A stretch of DNA of 64,000 nt, from the NCBI RefSeq assembly GCF_000516985.1, contig NW_006917096.1, positions 1,535,606 through 1,599,605 on the forward strand, given 5' to 3'. This DNA comes from Pestalotiopsis fici W106-1 (Eukaryota > Ascomycota > Sordariomycetes > Amphisphaeriales > Sporocadaceae). The notes beneath the pieces were generated by a model, which ran no database searches, was not told where the DNA came from, and was given only the letters and a program-made list of their open reading frames with translations. This document shows, piece after piece, positions 23,918-35,370 of the stretch. Positions within the stretch are counted from its first letter, which is position 1. The number at the start of each line of letters is the position of its first letter. The translations under genes and the position numbers were made by a program.

Positions 23918-24687
23918 TTAGCTCCTCAGAGCCTCGAGACGTTCCCTATACATGGCATTTTCGCGCTCCGAGGCAGAGTCGTCCAACTCGACCTCGACAG
24001 GCTCCTGGCCGACAGGAACAGACGGGATCGACTCGTTTGGAAGCGTTCCGGTCTTCTCTGTGCGGCTTTTCAATATTTCGTTGAGCACGCCGTCCGCTTC
24101 TTCGTCAAAGATTTCAATGTCGTCGTGGGGGAGGACCTCATCAGTCATCTCCTCGATGAGCCCAGCCGTCATGAGTTCCTTCCCCAGCGCCTGGGCGACA
24201 GCATGAAGTTCGGGTAGTCTGATGAGTGTATTGACGTCCTGCATAATGCCGACGCTGGAGTTGAGGGTGCCCTGGACCTTTTGCATATTGAAGGCGAGCT
24301 CGACTTGCATGCCCACGCTATCCAGCTGCGCTTTTGTCGCAGCGAGGCGTTGGCTTTGCTTCCGTACTCTGGCAAGCTCACCGGCGAACATGCGGGCTTC
24401 GCGGGACGCTGATTCGGCCTGTGATGGATTGCGCTGGGCGCGCTTGTCGGCGGCGATGATGAGATTCTTGGCCTTGATTTCGGCAGCTTTCAATTTCCGC
24501 GTTTCGATTGAGAGCTGAGTTTCGTTTCTCCGCAAATTCGCTTTGATTTTCTTTCTCTAGAAGGGCAGGCTGTGATCAATATCGGTTGATTTTTTCGTGG
24601 CTGTTGAGGGGCTGTCGCGATGCATCAATCACTTACTTGTTCGGCGGGATCTGGCCCCCAAATCATGTTCGATATCGCTTTCTTCAT
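23918..24687 (-). CDS. vps24: ESCRT-III subunit Vps24 (CHMP3)
   Basis: Snf7-family subunit of ESCRT-III, which drives inward budding of vesicles at endosomes and other membrane scission. Two exons: 24637-24687 and 23918-24556; 229 aa, matching yeast Vps24 (224 aa). The ATG at 24687 opens the short first exon MKKAISNMIWGPDPAEQ, which carries the Vps24 hallmark WGPDPxEQ. The long basic helical hairpin follows (RKKIKANLRRNETQLSIETR), then LDSVGMQVELAFNMQ and VNTLIRLPEL, and an acidic C-terminal half (DEVLPHDDIEIFDEEADG). The protein ends with a MIM-type helix (RERLEALRS) that would bind the Vps4 MIT domain. The intron has a GTAAGT donor and CTAG acceptor. Confidence 0.93.
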
Positions 24688-24948
24688 CTTGATTTATTTA
24701 CAACGGGGCCCGTGACATGCAGTATTGGAATGTTGGTATCTCGAGACTCCTCAACAGGACTCCCTTGCAGCGATGGGTGCTGTTATCCGTCCATATGGCT
24801 AATGTATCAAGCAAGTCGAGGAGCAACAATTGAGGTGCGATTGCCATCCGATACGATGCGGCGGGCATCTGACGTCTGACGTCTGGGCGCTTAGCGCCTG
24901 CCTCTGGACATCGATTCAAGCGCTGCGTTTACCTGCCGGTACATGACC

Positions 24949-24960
24949 TTAGGTACCTAA
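24949..24960. repeat. Perfect palindrome TTAGGTACCTAA
   Basis: A 12-bp perfect palindrome. Related AGGTACCTA or TAGGTAC fragments recur in other non-coding gaps of this window, for example at 33674-33682 and 33934-33947. Function unknown. Confidence 0.6.
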
Positions 24961-25928
24961 AAGCAAAGGGCGCTGCCTGCGGGACGAGACACATCCCCAC
25001 AGCCCAGGGACTCGACTGCCTGCCTGACTTGCCTGGCTGCCAGCCACCACCAGCAGCCAGCCAATGGACGGCTGCCATCGATGAGTGGAGCACGTTCAGG
25101 GCCAGGCACGGCTGACAATCAATTGCTCAAGTCGCTACCCCGCCATTTTCTTGCACGATTCAATGAGTACGATGAAGAGGGATTGCTGGAGAGCAGAAAG
25201 CATTTCAATACGACGAATTGCTCCCGAGCCGTAACGTAACCTGCCGAGCTAACCTGACAAGCCTGAGAAGAGTGGAGAGAGATCTGCCTCCCGCAGTTAC
25301 GAATAAGACTGATCCATGAATGGGCCTTGATGATTGTGCGTCAGAGTGTGCTGGCTCAGAGTAGAAAAGCAAGATAGAAAACATGTTTGAAAAACCATGG
25401 ACCGCAATCGCAAATCGCATTCATTGTTTCTCATGACATCTCGTCTATTAATATGGACATGCACAGATAAAATAGTCCGGACGTTACATTTTGTCTTGTC
25501 TCCCGCTAGCGCCCTCGACTAGGTACTACATAGAAACACTGTTTGATTCCTGGCCAACATTTTTACTGATGGTATAGCGACAAACCGACGACCAATGACA
25601 GGGCGCTGCTCTGATACCTTGGATCTTGGGTTGCTCTGCGTCGTGATTGATCATAAAAGGCAAATCATCATCCAGTGTTGCCAAGCACATGCAATACAGC
25701 ACCGTACCCAGATGCAGACAGAGAGGTCTCAAAAAGATGAGATATGCAAACGGTCTAAACCGAAGGCGGACTCTGCAGCTCCCCCCTCAGCCCTGTTGGT
25801 CAGTCGGTCGGTCTGCTGGTTGCGTTCTGGCTGTGTCGGTTCTTAGGCTTTCTGAGGAATTCCATCCGAACAAGACCCCTCCCCTCCCACCAGCCCACCA
25901 GCACCAGCACCACCTCCCACTCCCGCCC

Positions 25929-25962
25929 GCTTGCTTGCTTGCTTGCTTGCCTGCCTGCCTGC
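25929..25962. repeat. Tetranucleotide microsatellite (GCTT)n(GCCT)n
   Basis: About five GCTT units followed by three GCCT units inside a C-rich gap. It is a simple slippage repeat, possibly polymorphic between strains. Confidence 0.8.
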
Positions 25963-26538
25963 TATCCATGTTATGTTTGTAGTAGTAGTATCATGACCCT
26001 CCAGTGATGAAGGAACGAAGGAACCAGAATTTAAAAAAGGCCTAGAACTATTTGCTACAGAGGCCTAGGTGTACCCTGCATACAAAACGTATTACGGAAT
26101 ACATAGAAGCTTTTGGAGTTTCTGTCTCCAATCTACTTAATTTTTTTTTTGTTTCCCTTCCTTCCTTGTCCCGCCCTCCGCGTAAGTAATAATAAGAGAG
26201 AGAGAGTAGCCTCGTACGTACCATTTTCCTCCACTACACCAAACCACAAACACACACACTGCACCGCACTTAGCTGTAAAGGCCCGGCATTTATTCCAGA
26301 CCTCACTTGCACAACTCGGTACATTACCCAAGCCCTCAACCACCAAACCAATTTTCCCTTGAACGCCTCTTTTGGCTCACTTGTTCTCTCTCCCTTCACA
26401 CTACATCAGCGACTTACTGAACTTTTTCTGTCAACTCCGTCGGCGACCGATCCTGACACTTACAGTTGCACTCTTGTACTAGTGCCACTTCTTTTAGTAG
26501 TTCTCTTTCCGTGACTTCATACACCACACACAATCACC

Positions 26539-27496
26539 ATGTCGAACCCCGAAGGTATGTTCTCTCCCTGTCTCTTGCGAAAGCGGCTTTGCGAAGCTGT
26601 AGCTTGCCGCGGCGCTTGCGATTTCCAACGATGCGGCTACGGCCTGCCCGATTCAAGCAGACGATCATCGCATTCGCACCGGCTCAAAGCTGCCCGCCTC
26701 CCAATCCCGCGCCGCCTCGGCTGCCTAGCTAGGTCAAGACAACAGTTGGCTAACCAGGTTCTGCTTTTACCAATCCAGTTCTCTGGGCCCAGCGCTCCTC
26801 CAGCACCGACCCCGAGAAGAACTTCATCTACCTGACCATCACGGCCCCCGATGTGCCCAAGTCCAAGTTCTCGCTGGACCTGAAGGCCACCACCCTCAAG
26901 TTCAAGGGTCACTCGGACACTTTGAAGCGCGACTACGACCTCGAGCTTGAGTTCTACGCCGAGATTGACCCGGAGAACTCCAAGATCAACCACTCCTCGC
27001 GCAATGTCGAGCTGAAGCTCCGCAAGAAGGAACTCAAGGAGGAGTACTGGCCCCGCCTGCTCAAGGAGGCCAAGAAGCTCCAGTTCCTCAAGACCGACTT
27101 CGACAAGTGGGTTGATGAGGACGAGCAGAACGAGGCTCCCGAGGAGGACTTCAGCCAGTTTGGCGGCATGGGTACGTGCCTTTCTTGCAGCTCTGCTTTT
27201 CATATTCAATGATTATGGCTAACATGATTGACTAGGTGGCATGCCTGGCATGGGTACGTGAAAAACAAGACCATCATACAATAGCAGGATTCGGAATCCC
27301 CTGCAGCAATCTCTTTTGAGCACACACTAACCAAGAACCTACAGGCGGCGGTGACTTTGGTGGCATTGATTTCTCCAAGCTCGGCGGCGGTGCTGCTCCC
27401 GGCGACGACGAGGATGAGGATGATGAGGACGATGAGGACGATGACGATGACATGCCTGCCCTCGAGGGTGAGGACGACAAGAAGGCTGCTGCCTAA
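26539..27496 (+). CDS. sba1: Hsp90 co-chaperone p23 (Sba1/Wos2)
   Basis: The p23/Sba1 co-chaperone binds the ATP-closed form of Hsp90 and slows its ATPase. Four exons: 26539-26554 (16 nt), 26758-27171, 27236-27253 (18 nt) and 27345-27496; 199 aa. All three introns are phase 1. Exon 2 holds the CS domain: PVLWAQRSS, NFIYLTITAPDV, LKFKGHSDTL and the p23 signature EEYWPRLLKEAKKL, with FLKTDFDKWVDEDEQ after it. Exon 3 adds only GMPGMG to a Gly/Met-rich linker. The tail is strongly acidic (DDEDEDDEDDEDDDDDMPAL) and ends KKAAA. The 203-nt first intron and a long pyrimidine-rich leader fit a highly expressed gene. Confidence 0.96.
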
Positions 27497-28625
27497 ATTG
27501 GTTCAACTCCCAATATAAACGACCTCCTTCCACCGAACATTTGTTTTTTCCTCCTCTCACACGCGGAAGTCACGTTACAAAAAAGAGAAGTCCTCCAACG
27601 ACTTTTATGAAACGAATCTGGCGTAAGACTAGAGATTTGGGGTTTTTCTGGGAGGGAAAAGAGCGAGATCGCCAAACATCCACTCCCCCGGATGTCGCAG
27701 GTTTTCGCATTTGCTCGCACAGAGACATTTGGCAAATTTGATTTGGCACCAAGGGACCACATGTCAGAGACTCGATAAGGAATAAATACTGGTTCTTCGT
27801 AATTTTGAGATCGGACACTTGGGTTTCTTTGCCGGCCTCGCCCTTGATTATTTTTGCTGTGATTCTTCCTACACTATATTTGTTGTGCAACAATTGTCAA
27901 TTTTCCACAACAGAAACTTGACGTCATCCTCAGTCTCAGTATGTGGGCCGCGTCAAGCTTCAATACTATAGTAATGGCCCTGGTATGGGTGCCAGCACTC
28001 TTGAAAGGAACCCCTTTCATTACGAGTAACCTCCATGATGTGCCAACATTTGAGCTTTCGAAAGAATCATGGGCATGTTTCCACCAACACTTATCACAAA
28101 ACGATACAAAGACGTTGTTACAACGTCAATTGTCATATGAGGCTACTGTCAATTCTATCCATGAATTACTTCTCTATGGAATGTATATGTTGCGCCGTGG
28201 ACGCCTCGCTGTTTCGCATGCTCCCAAATGATACCAGAAAGTGCTGGAGTCCTTGCTTCGTTGAAAAATAAGACAAACCCTTTTGGCGGTGACGCCTCGC
28301 TTTCTCAACCTCATGCTCTTATCATAAAATCAAAATTCCGTGATCTCTCATCGCCTTCCACCCATGTCTATTTCGCCTTTTCTTTTCCCTCCCCTTCCGC
28401 CTTCGTTTGTTTCCCACCATGAGTTTGTGCTGAATTCCTCTTTCTATTCGGTTCCAGGTTCGATCAATCAAAACGTGTCCATCAAGCCGGACCGAGTCGG
28501 CCAGGCTGTTTGGCACTCACGATTTGCGACAAGGAAAGCAATGGCCGCTTCCATGACCATGTTTTGTGCACATTCTAGATTCAAGGACCCGCCAATTGGC
28601 CCTCTTGTGTCGATTGAGGGAGACT
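27497..28625. other. Convergent intergenic gap
   Basis: 1129 bp between the stops of p23 and the PARP-UBC gene. A 96-aa ATG frame at 27941-28231 has a signal-peptide-like start but no other support, so it is not called. The rest looks like 3' untranslated sequence. Confidence 0.5.
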
Positions 28626-31600
28626 CTACAAGTTCAAGTTCCACATCATGGCCGTTGTGGTCTCTTGCAGATCCTTGGGCACTTCCCAGCCGTGTGCCGA
28701 AGCAGCGCGAGTGAACGCATCGTACGCCTCGGAGATGCCATAATCCTTACCAACACCCATAGCTTTAGTCAGCGCCAGCTTGGCAGGTCGAGGATCATCG
28801 CTTAACAGAGCCAAACGGACTTGCAAGAGAACACTTTCCATACTGTTGGCAGGCGACCAACCGCTGGTGGTCAAGAGTTGCATGCACATGGCGCCACCGA
28901 TGGTGACATGGCCGCCGCCGCCGGACTGAAATGGTAGGAAACGCGGGCGGATGACGCGCAAAAAAGGTGGCGACATTGGGAATTCTCGACCAAAGCGAAT
29001 CTCGAGGACGATACTGGTGACATTGGCTTTCTTCATGTCCTTGGCCAAGGGCAACTCAGGGTCAAAGGAGTGAAGCTCGACAATCCAGTGAAACATGTTG
29101 GAAATTTGATCAAAGTCAATGTACCAGCCTAATTCATGTACTGGAGTAGTTGCCTGAAGATGCTGCAACTTCTTGATCTCCTGGCCAATCGTCTTCTGAC
29201 CTAGGGGTGTGGCGTATCCGGGAGGAGACAATTGAGGTAAGCTTGAGAGATCCAGGGTTCCAGGTCGGAAATCGGTCTTGTCGACTGAGAGGAGTGATGC
29301 TGCGTCTTTAGGAGCAGCGAGACCATTATGGTCTCGTCCATCAGATGTGGAGTCTTTGAAGAGAAACTCAATGTCTTCAGGGTCCTCTTCCTCATCGCCC
29401 TCACCATGAGTCATGGTGTGGCCCAGCGCATTTTGCTTTGTCAGTGTATAGTTGGCCTTCAGCAGATTGATATGGGCGGAAGGGATAGCCTTGATGGGGA
29501 CCGAAATGCCCAGGTTGTTAGGTCCTAGTGCAGTGTACGCTGCATCTTGTAGGAAAGGTGTGGATGTCTGATCTTGTCTGGTGGTCCTGCTTTCCAACAC
29601 GTGGTTTCCAGGCTTCACGAAGAGGTAACGACACTGAATCCAATGTTCTTTGTCAACAACGTAGATTCCTCCTCCAGCGTCTCTAGTCACGAATTCGGAC
29701 GGCTTGTTGACAATTTCGTTCAGGCTCATCGCGCTCTGGATTTGTAGCTTTGAGTTGGGCCACGCAGAGGCAGTAGAGTACATGGTTGAAGACGAGATCG
29801 CATGGTGTTGAACCCTGGCGGCGGATGCGTAGCTCGCACTGTAATCGAAGTGCCTGGCAAAGTAAACACCGTTACCATGGGCTCGGCCGTTCGCAATGAC
29901 TTTGAAATCCAAGCCATTGCGGATAATACTATGCCAGTTCACGAGGTTGCTGCCGTGCCAGCCAAGAATTGTCTTCTGCGGTTTTATAACCGTCTTCAAC
30001 TCCTTGTCGAAGCTGACCTCCTTCTCAGGCGATCCTTGTGCAAAACGGAACTGGATCATCCCGTCGACGCCGGAAATTCGCTCACTAGGACGAGCTAGGG
30101 AAGCTGCGTCTTCCCTATCATCGCCCACTATGGCCACGTTGTCGACCTGTACGATCGACGACCGGTTGGATGCGACGATCCAGCGGACGAGCCTCGACAC
30201 CGAAGGGTTCATCCTGTCCCACTTCTCTAATCGATTCTTCGGTGACTGCCTCAGGTAGCCACGCATCTCTCCAATTGATGGTGTCGTCGCCAGAAGCAGC
30301 ATTAATGACTTGGCCTTATCTGCGATAAATTCAAGGTCATCCACACTTTGGTTATAAGAGAGCAGGAAAGCGGGTAGGGAGGGAGGATTAGCAGCCGGAA
30401 TACCGGAAGAGCTCTGGCAACTGGAAATAGGAAGCGTATGTTCCGCATGTACTTTGATAACGACATCGCGGCTTTCGGCTGTCTCTATGCAACCGTGCCG
30501 AACGATGCTCTTTCCGCTGGTTGGCACCACGATTGCCACCCACTCCCCAAGGCGAACTTGGTCCATGTCCGCTGCTTCATCAAGAGTCATTGTCGACGTC
30601 TGACTGTTGTAATTACCACTGATTGGGTCGATCAGCTTCATGTTCGTGTCTTCGAGTTTGACCTCCCTGCGCGACCCAGACATCTCATACTGTTCGGAGA
30701 TAATTTTTGGGACCAGTAGGTTTAGACCGTCCGGGTATTCTCGTAGGCATCCGCGAAAGGTGGTCGAAGACCTTGCAGCGTCAAACTGGTTTCTTCTGTT
30801 GCTTTGGTCTTGGTTCAAAGCAGCCCAACAGAAACTGATTAGCAGGTCGACCACGTTGGGGTGCTTTAAGACCTCAATGTCGATACTCGGGCCCAACCCC
30901 ATGTTCATGTACTGGAAGAGGCACAACGGGTTGCTGCAGACATAAGGCTTGAGGGCTTCGAAATTCACACCAACCTTTTCGAAGCAGACCATGCAATAGT
31001 CGGTAGATCGGATCTTTGGGTAGATAGGGTTAGCTTGCTTGTTGTGCTTGGTATGATCAGACTACTTACGAAGTGACGCATGGCAAACTGTGCTGCGATG
31101 AGCGGCAAAGAAGCTTCGCTGTCCGATTTTACATTTTCCTTGGCAATGAAAGCTGGTAGCTTGTTATGATCTTCGTCTTCCATGAGATCGGTGTTGGTTT
31201 CAGTCGGCATGATATTGGTCGGGGTATCCTTCTGCTTGACATGGGAACCATTTTTCGATCTGGCCAATATCTTCTTCGCGCCATCCCACGTCAAGTTTTG
31301 CTCGCATCTCAACCTCAGCAAGCGGATGAACTCTTCCTTCATCAAAATGTCGATCGAACCTCCAACGCTCAGTAAGCTGATTTCTGGTGCCTTGCCACTG
31401 CAACTCTGTGTGGTGGAGGAATCCAAAGAATAATTCAGCACAGAGAAGGCCTGGTATGCTTGCTCTAGAGTTGGCTTGTACTGGGAGCACTTCCTGAGGC
31501 GGAAGTCGATGGGGGGCATTGTTGTCGGATTGCTCAAAGCTTGCTCAAATGTTGTATAATATCCCTGATACTTGATCAGAAGAACAAGAAAATCGGTCGC

Positions 31601-32329
31601 CTGTAAGTTCCAAGCAGATAAATTCTCTTCGGACAAGCATAACTTATCAACGCGGGCGGAAATTGAAACAATGTTATCTCTTGTGTGTAAGTCGAAGCCG
31701 ACCAATTTGCTGATCAGGAAACCTCCCTCGCGGACTGCACGGAAATCTTTGCGAATGCGATTGGATACTCCCCCATGAAGAACTACGTGTTCGCTTGCTC
31801 CAGGGGTCAAATGAACGTTGGTTGTAGTTAGGTCGAAGATGTCCTCGTCGGAGTCATTAATCCAGTCGATATCTCCAAATTCCTCGTCTTCATCGTCGGT
31901 ACCTGGAGATGGGCTTTCTTCAGATGTCATGGGAACATCCGGGGCTTCATCAGATTCAGCTAAACGGCTGTTCGAATCTCGATCGAGAGAGGCGGTAAGT
32001 CTTTCAGCAAGAAAAGTCACCGCATCCTTGACTTTGAGTCCATATGACTCGGAGACAAAGTCTTCAAGTGTCTTGGCGACACAGGGAGGCGCATCCTGGC
32101 TGCTTGTGAATGCCAGGAAAAAGTGATCGTTTGGATAGCCAGTGAAATCTTCTGGTATGAGTTGAATCTCCAGGGCGGGCGTCGTTCTAAGAAGCGGGCT
32201 GTTATAGGTGAATGTGAACTCTCCATCACCCTCAATGCGGGAGACTCTGCTGACGTATGAGATGATGGTTTTTGCAGCAGCCTCATGGTCTGCTCGATAT
32301 CGAGCACGCGCGCCGAGACGCCTCTCCAT
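28626..32329 (-). CDS. PARP-UBC fusion: ADP-ribosyltransferase with UBE2Q-like E2 domain
   Basis: Two coding exons, 31070-32329 and 28626-31013, with a 56-nt phase-0 intron (GTAAGT donor, GCTAACC branch, AAAG acceptor); 1215 aa. The ATG at 32329 was chosen because MERRLGARARYRADHEAAA resembles starts I recall for this family. The frame stays open upstream, and a spliced start at 32457 (exon 32413-32457, 15 codons, joining at 32365) would also fit. Order: an N-terminal domain with FTFTYN and IQLIPEDFTGYP; an acidic linker; a Cys set C427, C430, C446, C451 (YCMVC, VCSNPLC), possibly zinc-binding; the PARP catalytic fold with WHGSNLVNWH (His773), HGNGVYFARHF (Tyr804) and YVVDKEHW; then a C-terminal UBC fold with GAMCMQLLTTSGWSP (Cys1130). 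The third PARP catalytic position is Gly869, not Glu, so mono- rather than poly-ADP-ribosylation is more likely. The UBC part lacks HPN and resembles human UBE2Q. Confidence 0.9.
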
Positions 32330-34251
32330 GATGATGACCGCTCTGCTATGAAATGGCCAATCTGCCTTTTCCCATAGATTAGTTCACTGTTAGCTGCAAG
32401 ACACGACCCTACCCGCCCAGCGACCAACTCAAAGAACTGGATTGATGGAAGGTTCATCGCCGATGCGCCAAGATATGGAAGGAATACAGCAAGTAAAAAG
32501 TTGTGCGTACCGTTGATTTGGAATGTCAGGTGCTCAGTTACAACAAAACAATGAGGTCTGCTCAAAGGTTAGTACAAGAACAGAAATGGCAAGGCTGTTC
32601 ACGGCGGGAGCAAGATACTTACTTTTTGATGAATACTAGTTGTGTCGCCCGTGTGCAAAGGATATTTGGATCTTGTTCAAGGTGTCGGCGAAAAGAAAAA
32701 TGCCCCAGAGGGTTAATTTTTCCCGACTGGCTGTGGTGTGATTGTGTAGTAGTTGCTTGAATGAATGCACGACCGTCGTTTGTGTAAGGTAGTTGTGGGG
32801 CAATGGTTGTGCTTCTTGTACCTCAAGAATCAAGACGCCTGGTAGGGGAGTCAAGGGTAAGCTTGAATTTGTCCTCAAGATGGAGAAGGATAGATATTTG
32901 AAGGGAGAAAAAATACAGCCGTTTTGCGTGCCGAAAAACTCGATGCATGCCTTGGGCCAAAGGCTTCAATGGCCTTGGATTGTTGTTGTTACTAACCAGG
33001 CAGAAAGCAATGTGATGCTGTAATGAAGCTATCCGATTGTTGTCACAGAATCGGCGCTCGCGCTGGGCAAGTGCCTAAAATGGAAAGAGTCGACAGAGAC
33101 AAGAGACCGAGGAAGAAAAAGTCTTGAGCGCTCGCCGTTTGAATTGACCTGCTAAGAGACCGTGGAAGCTGCCTGCACCTGGGAGTAACAAACGGCCCTT
33201 CACATACCTTAGGGTGTTGAAAATCAATCCATAGGACCAGAATTTGTAGGCACCAATAATCCAGGTTGAAGCACCAGCGTAGTCATGCAGCTTTGTACCT
33301 GCAACGCTCATTCTCCCAAGGCGGCGACAAACCCATTCCATTTTCACTACTGCACCATTGATCACCTGGATTTATTTTTACTGGCACCTTGACAAACAGC
33401 AATAATAACCAGTCAAGATGTGACAGACAGTCAGAATCAGTCTTGCAACTGGTACGGAATCTACGTAATAGTCCAAGATTGAATCCAAAGTGGTGATTGA
33501 GATGGACTACATGCAAGTTCCGTCGATCATATAATGAATCTGGATAAGCACTAGCCGAAACCAAGTACCTTTATACTATTTATACAGGGAAGAGTCCAGA
33601 TGTCTGTAAGAATCGTATTATCGAGAAAACATAGGGGCGTAGCATCTTACTAGAATTTTGCAAATAATTATTCCCTAGGTACTTCATATGACATGTAAAG
33701 CAGGTACGTGATTGAAGTTGGCATTGGGCGCACACTTATGTGAACATTACACCCGCCAATGTGCCCTAATTGACTTTACTGTAGTACCTAGTATCCCTTA
33801 TTTAATTTAGTGTGGATTCTAAATAGATGGAATACTGCACATACTAGCACTTCTTGGGCGCCAGGCATCTGCAGGGTTGCTAAAGTCCTGAACTCAGTAT
33901 TGATTGGAAACTTGAAGCTTGGTTGGGTTGGGCAGGTACCTACCTACACTAGCTGACAGTATGGAGGCATAATGTATAGAACGCCGCAGTGAAAGATCCA
34001 TCCAAGCTCCGGACGGACATCTGGACCCACAACGGTCGGTCGGTGGAGGGGCTTAGTGCAAGGGACCTCGAACCTCCACCACACGTTGACATTGACAAGA
34101 GACCAGACGAACGAACAATTCAACGCTTGCCAGCCTCCTTTGCCATGCTTTAAAGGTACCGGACTCCATTGAGCACACATTCCTCTCAAAGCTACCAAGC
34201 AGAGACGGGAGAAACTGAGAGACCCCGACAGCCAAAAGGCCACACCTCAGA
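32330..34251. other. Divergent intergenic gap with spliced-leader signals
   Basis: 1.9 kb between the PARP-UBC gene (minus) and the COG7-like gene (plus). Next to the PARP-UBC gene, 32558-32622 has the borders and branch site of a minus-strand intron, so the mRNA leader is probably spliced. The part from 33570 to 33960 is AT-rich with repeated GTACCTA fragments. Other open frames look random. Confidence 0.55.
32558..32622 (-). other. Probable 5'-leader intron of the PARP-UBC gene
   Basis: On the minus strand this segment starts GTAAGT, has TACTAAC 16 nt before its end and ends GAGCAG, a textbook ascomycete intron of 65 nt. The frame upstream has a stop and no ATG, so the flanking exon is probably untranslated. 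A second possible leader donor (ACG then GTACGC) lies at about 32511. Confidence 0.5.
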
Positions 34252-35370
34252 ATGCGCCGACGCCAAAACAGCTCTTTGAGCTCCTCGTCGCGTGGCCTTC
34301 CACACCATGCCCGCCGAACTTCGAAGCTGGCGCAGGAACCCATCGAGCCAAAGTCTGCTCATGTGTCAGACCAATTCCTCCAGAGCTTCCTCTCGCCGTC
34401 TTTCGATCCTGCCGAATATCTGAACTCGTCTCTCCCACCATTGCAAGCCCATGTCTCTTCAATCACTCCCAGCCAGGATGGGGCTGTCCCTCTAGCAGAG
34501 CTATCTTCTCAGGCGCAAACCCTACTGTCGCAGTTGAGCGTACAGACGACGAGACTGACCAACACCTTGACGCAGCTGACAGACGACATATTGCGAAGCG
34601 GAAGCCGGTTAGCATATGAAGTGGAATTACTACGCGGCGAGACGCTGAGCTTGTCCGAGTCTTTGACAGACGGCTTGCAGAGCGACATTGCCAAGTTTGT
34701 ACCTGACGGCCTGCAGCAACAAACCGAACACAAGCCCAATGGAGCCGTTGGTGCGAGTTCTAGAAAGCTTTCTATATCCATACACCCCGAGACGGTCCCT
34801 CCAGGAGGCGGCCAAGATGGAGTCGAAGACCCTGCCTACATAACGCAGTTGAAGACATTGACTTGTGTAAGGGAGCGGTTGGACTCTGTCATCAAGACAT
34901 TTGGCGATGCCATGGAATTCGTGTTCCCACCATCTGAATTGTCTGTCAGTTCTGGCTTCTTGTCCGTCTCCGCCCCTGATGCAGGAGGACAAGATCATAG
35001 CACGGAAGAAAAAGGCCAGCAAGTGCTTAAACAACTAAGAGACGAGATCTCTGGCCTCTTGGCCGACAAGGACTCCGTGGCGGGGGTTGAGAAGGCCCTT
35101 CTCCGGGTGGAGGTGTTGAAGGAGCTAAATCTGGTGTGGAAAGGCACAGGAGAAGAGAAGGGTCGCACCAAGTTCATTGATGGCTTGGCGAAAATGGTGG
35201 AAGATAAACACAGGGACTTACTGAGGGAGCTCGAGCAGAACGGCAAACGAGATCCCAGAGCTGAGGTGGAAAACAGTCCGCGAAAGAGTTCAGATGGCCC
35301 CGCCGAGACTAGAGGGGCTACCGGATATGGTTTTATGAGCCAACTACAAAAATTAAGGAGCGGGCTGTAA
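34252..35370 (+). CDS. cog7: COG7-like subunit of the Golgi tethering complex
   Basis: Single exon, 372 aa. COG is an eight-subunit tether that brings recycling vesicles to the Golgi; Cog7 belongs to lobe B. The ATG at 34252 is followed by a Ser/Arg-rich start, then FLQSFLSPSFDPAEYLNSSL, which resembles the FDxxEWIN start of Cog7 proteins. Helical segments follow: EVELLRGETLSLSESLTDGL, VRERLDSVIKTFGDAMEFVF and LRDEISGLLADKDSV. There is no signal peptide or membrane span. The C terminus (REL EQNGKRDPRAEVENS onward) looks disordered. The naming rests on the N-terminal motif and helical character; COG5 or another tether subunit is possible. Confidence 0.65.
   Translation: MRRRQNSSLSSSSRGLPHHARRTSKLAQEPIEPKSAHVSDQFLQSFLSPSFDPAEYLNSSLPPLQAHVSSITPSQDGAVPLAELSSQAQTLLSQLSVQTTRLTNTLTQLTDDILRSGSRLAYEVELLRGETLSLSESLTDGLQSDIAKFVPDGLQQQTEHKPNGAVGASSRKLSISIHPETVPPGGGQDGVEDPAYITQLKTLTCVRERLDSVIKTFGDAMEFVFPPSELSVSSGFLSVSAPDAGGQDHSTEEKGQQVLKQLRDEISGLLADKDSVAGVEKALLRVEVLKELNLVWKGTGEEKGRTKFIDGLAKMVEDKHRDLLRELEQNGKRDPRAEVENSPRKSSDGPAETRGATGYGFMSQLQKLRSGL

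Larger units (their letters stand above)
24688..26538. other. Divergent intergenic gap with simple repeats
   Basis: 1851 bp between vps24 (minus) and the p23 gene (plus). It includes a perfect 12-bp palindrome around GGTACC at 24949-24960, GC-rich CAGC-type runs near 25020-25070, the tetranucleotide tract at 25929-25962, and a long pyrimidine-rich leader (about 26140-26530) that likely forms the promoter and 5' untranslated region of p23. Open frames here lack coding character. Confidence 0.55.

Noticed and set aside
27941..28231. A 96-aa ATG frame with a signal-peptide-like start
   Set aside because: Only the first 23 residues look like anything. The rest is unremarkable, and it lies among the 3' regions of two convergent genes.
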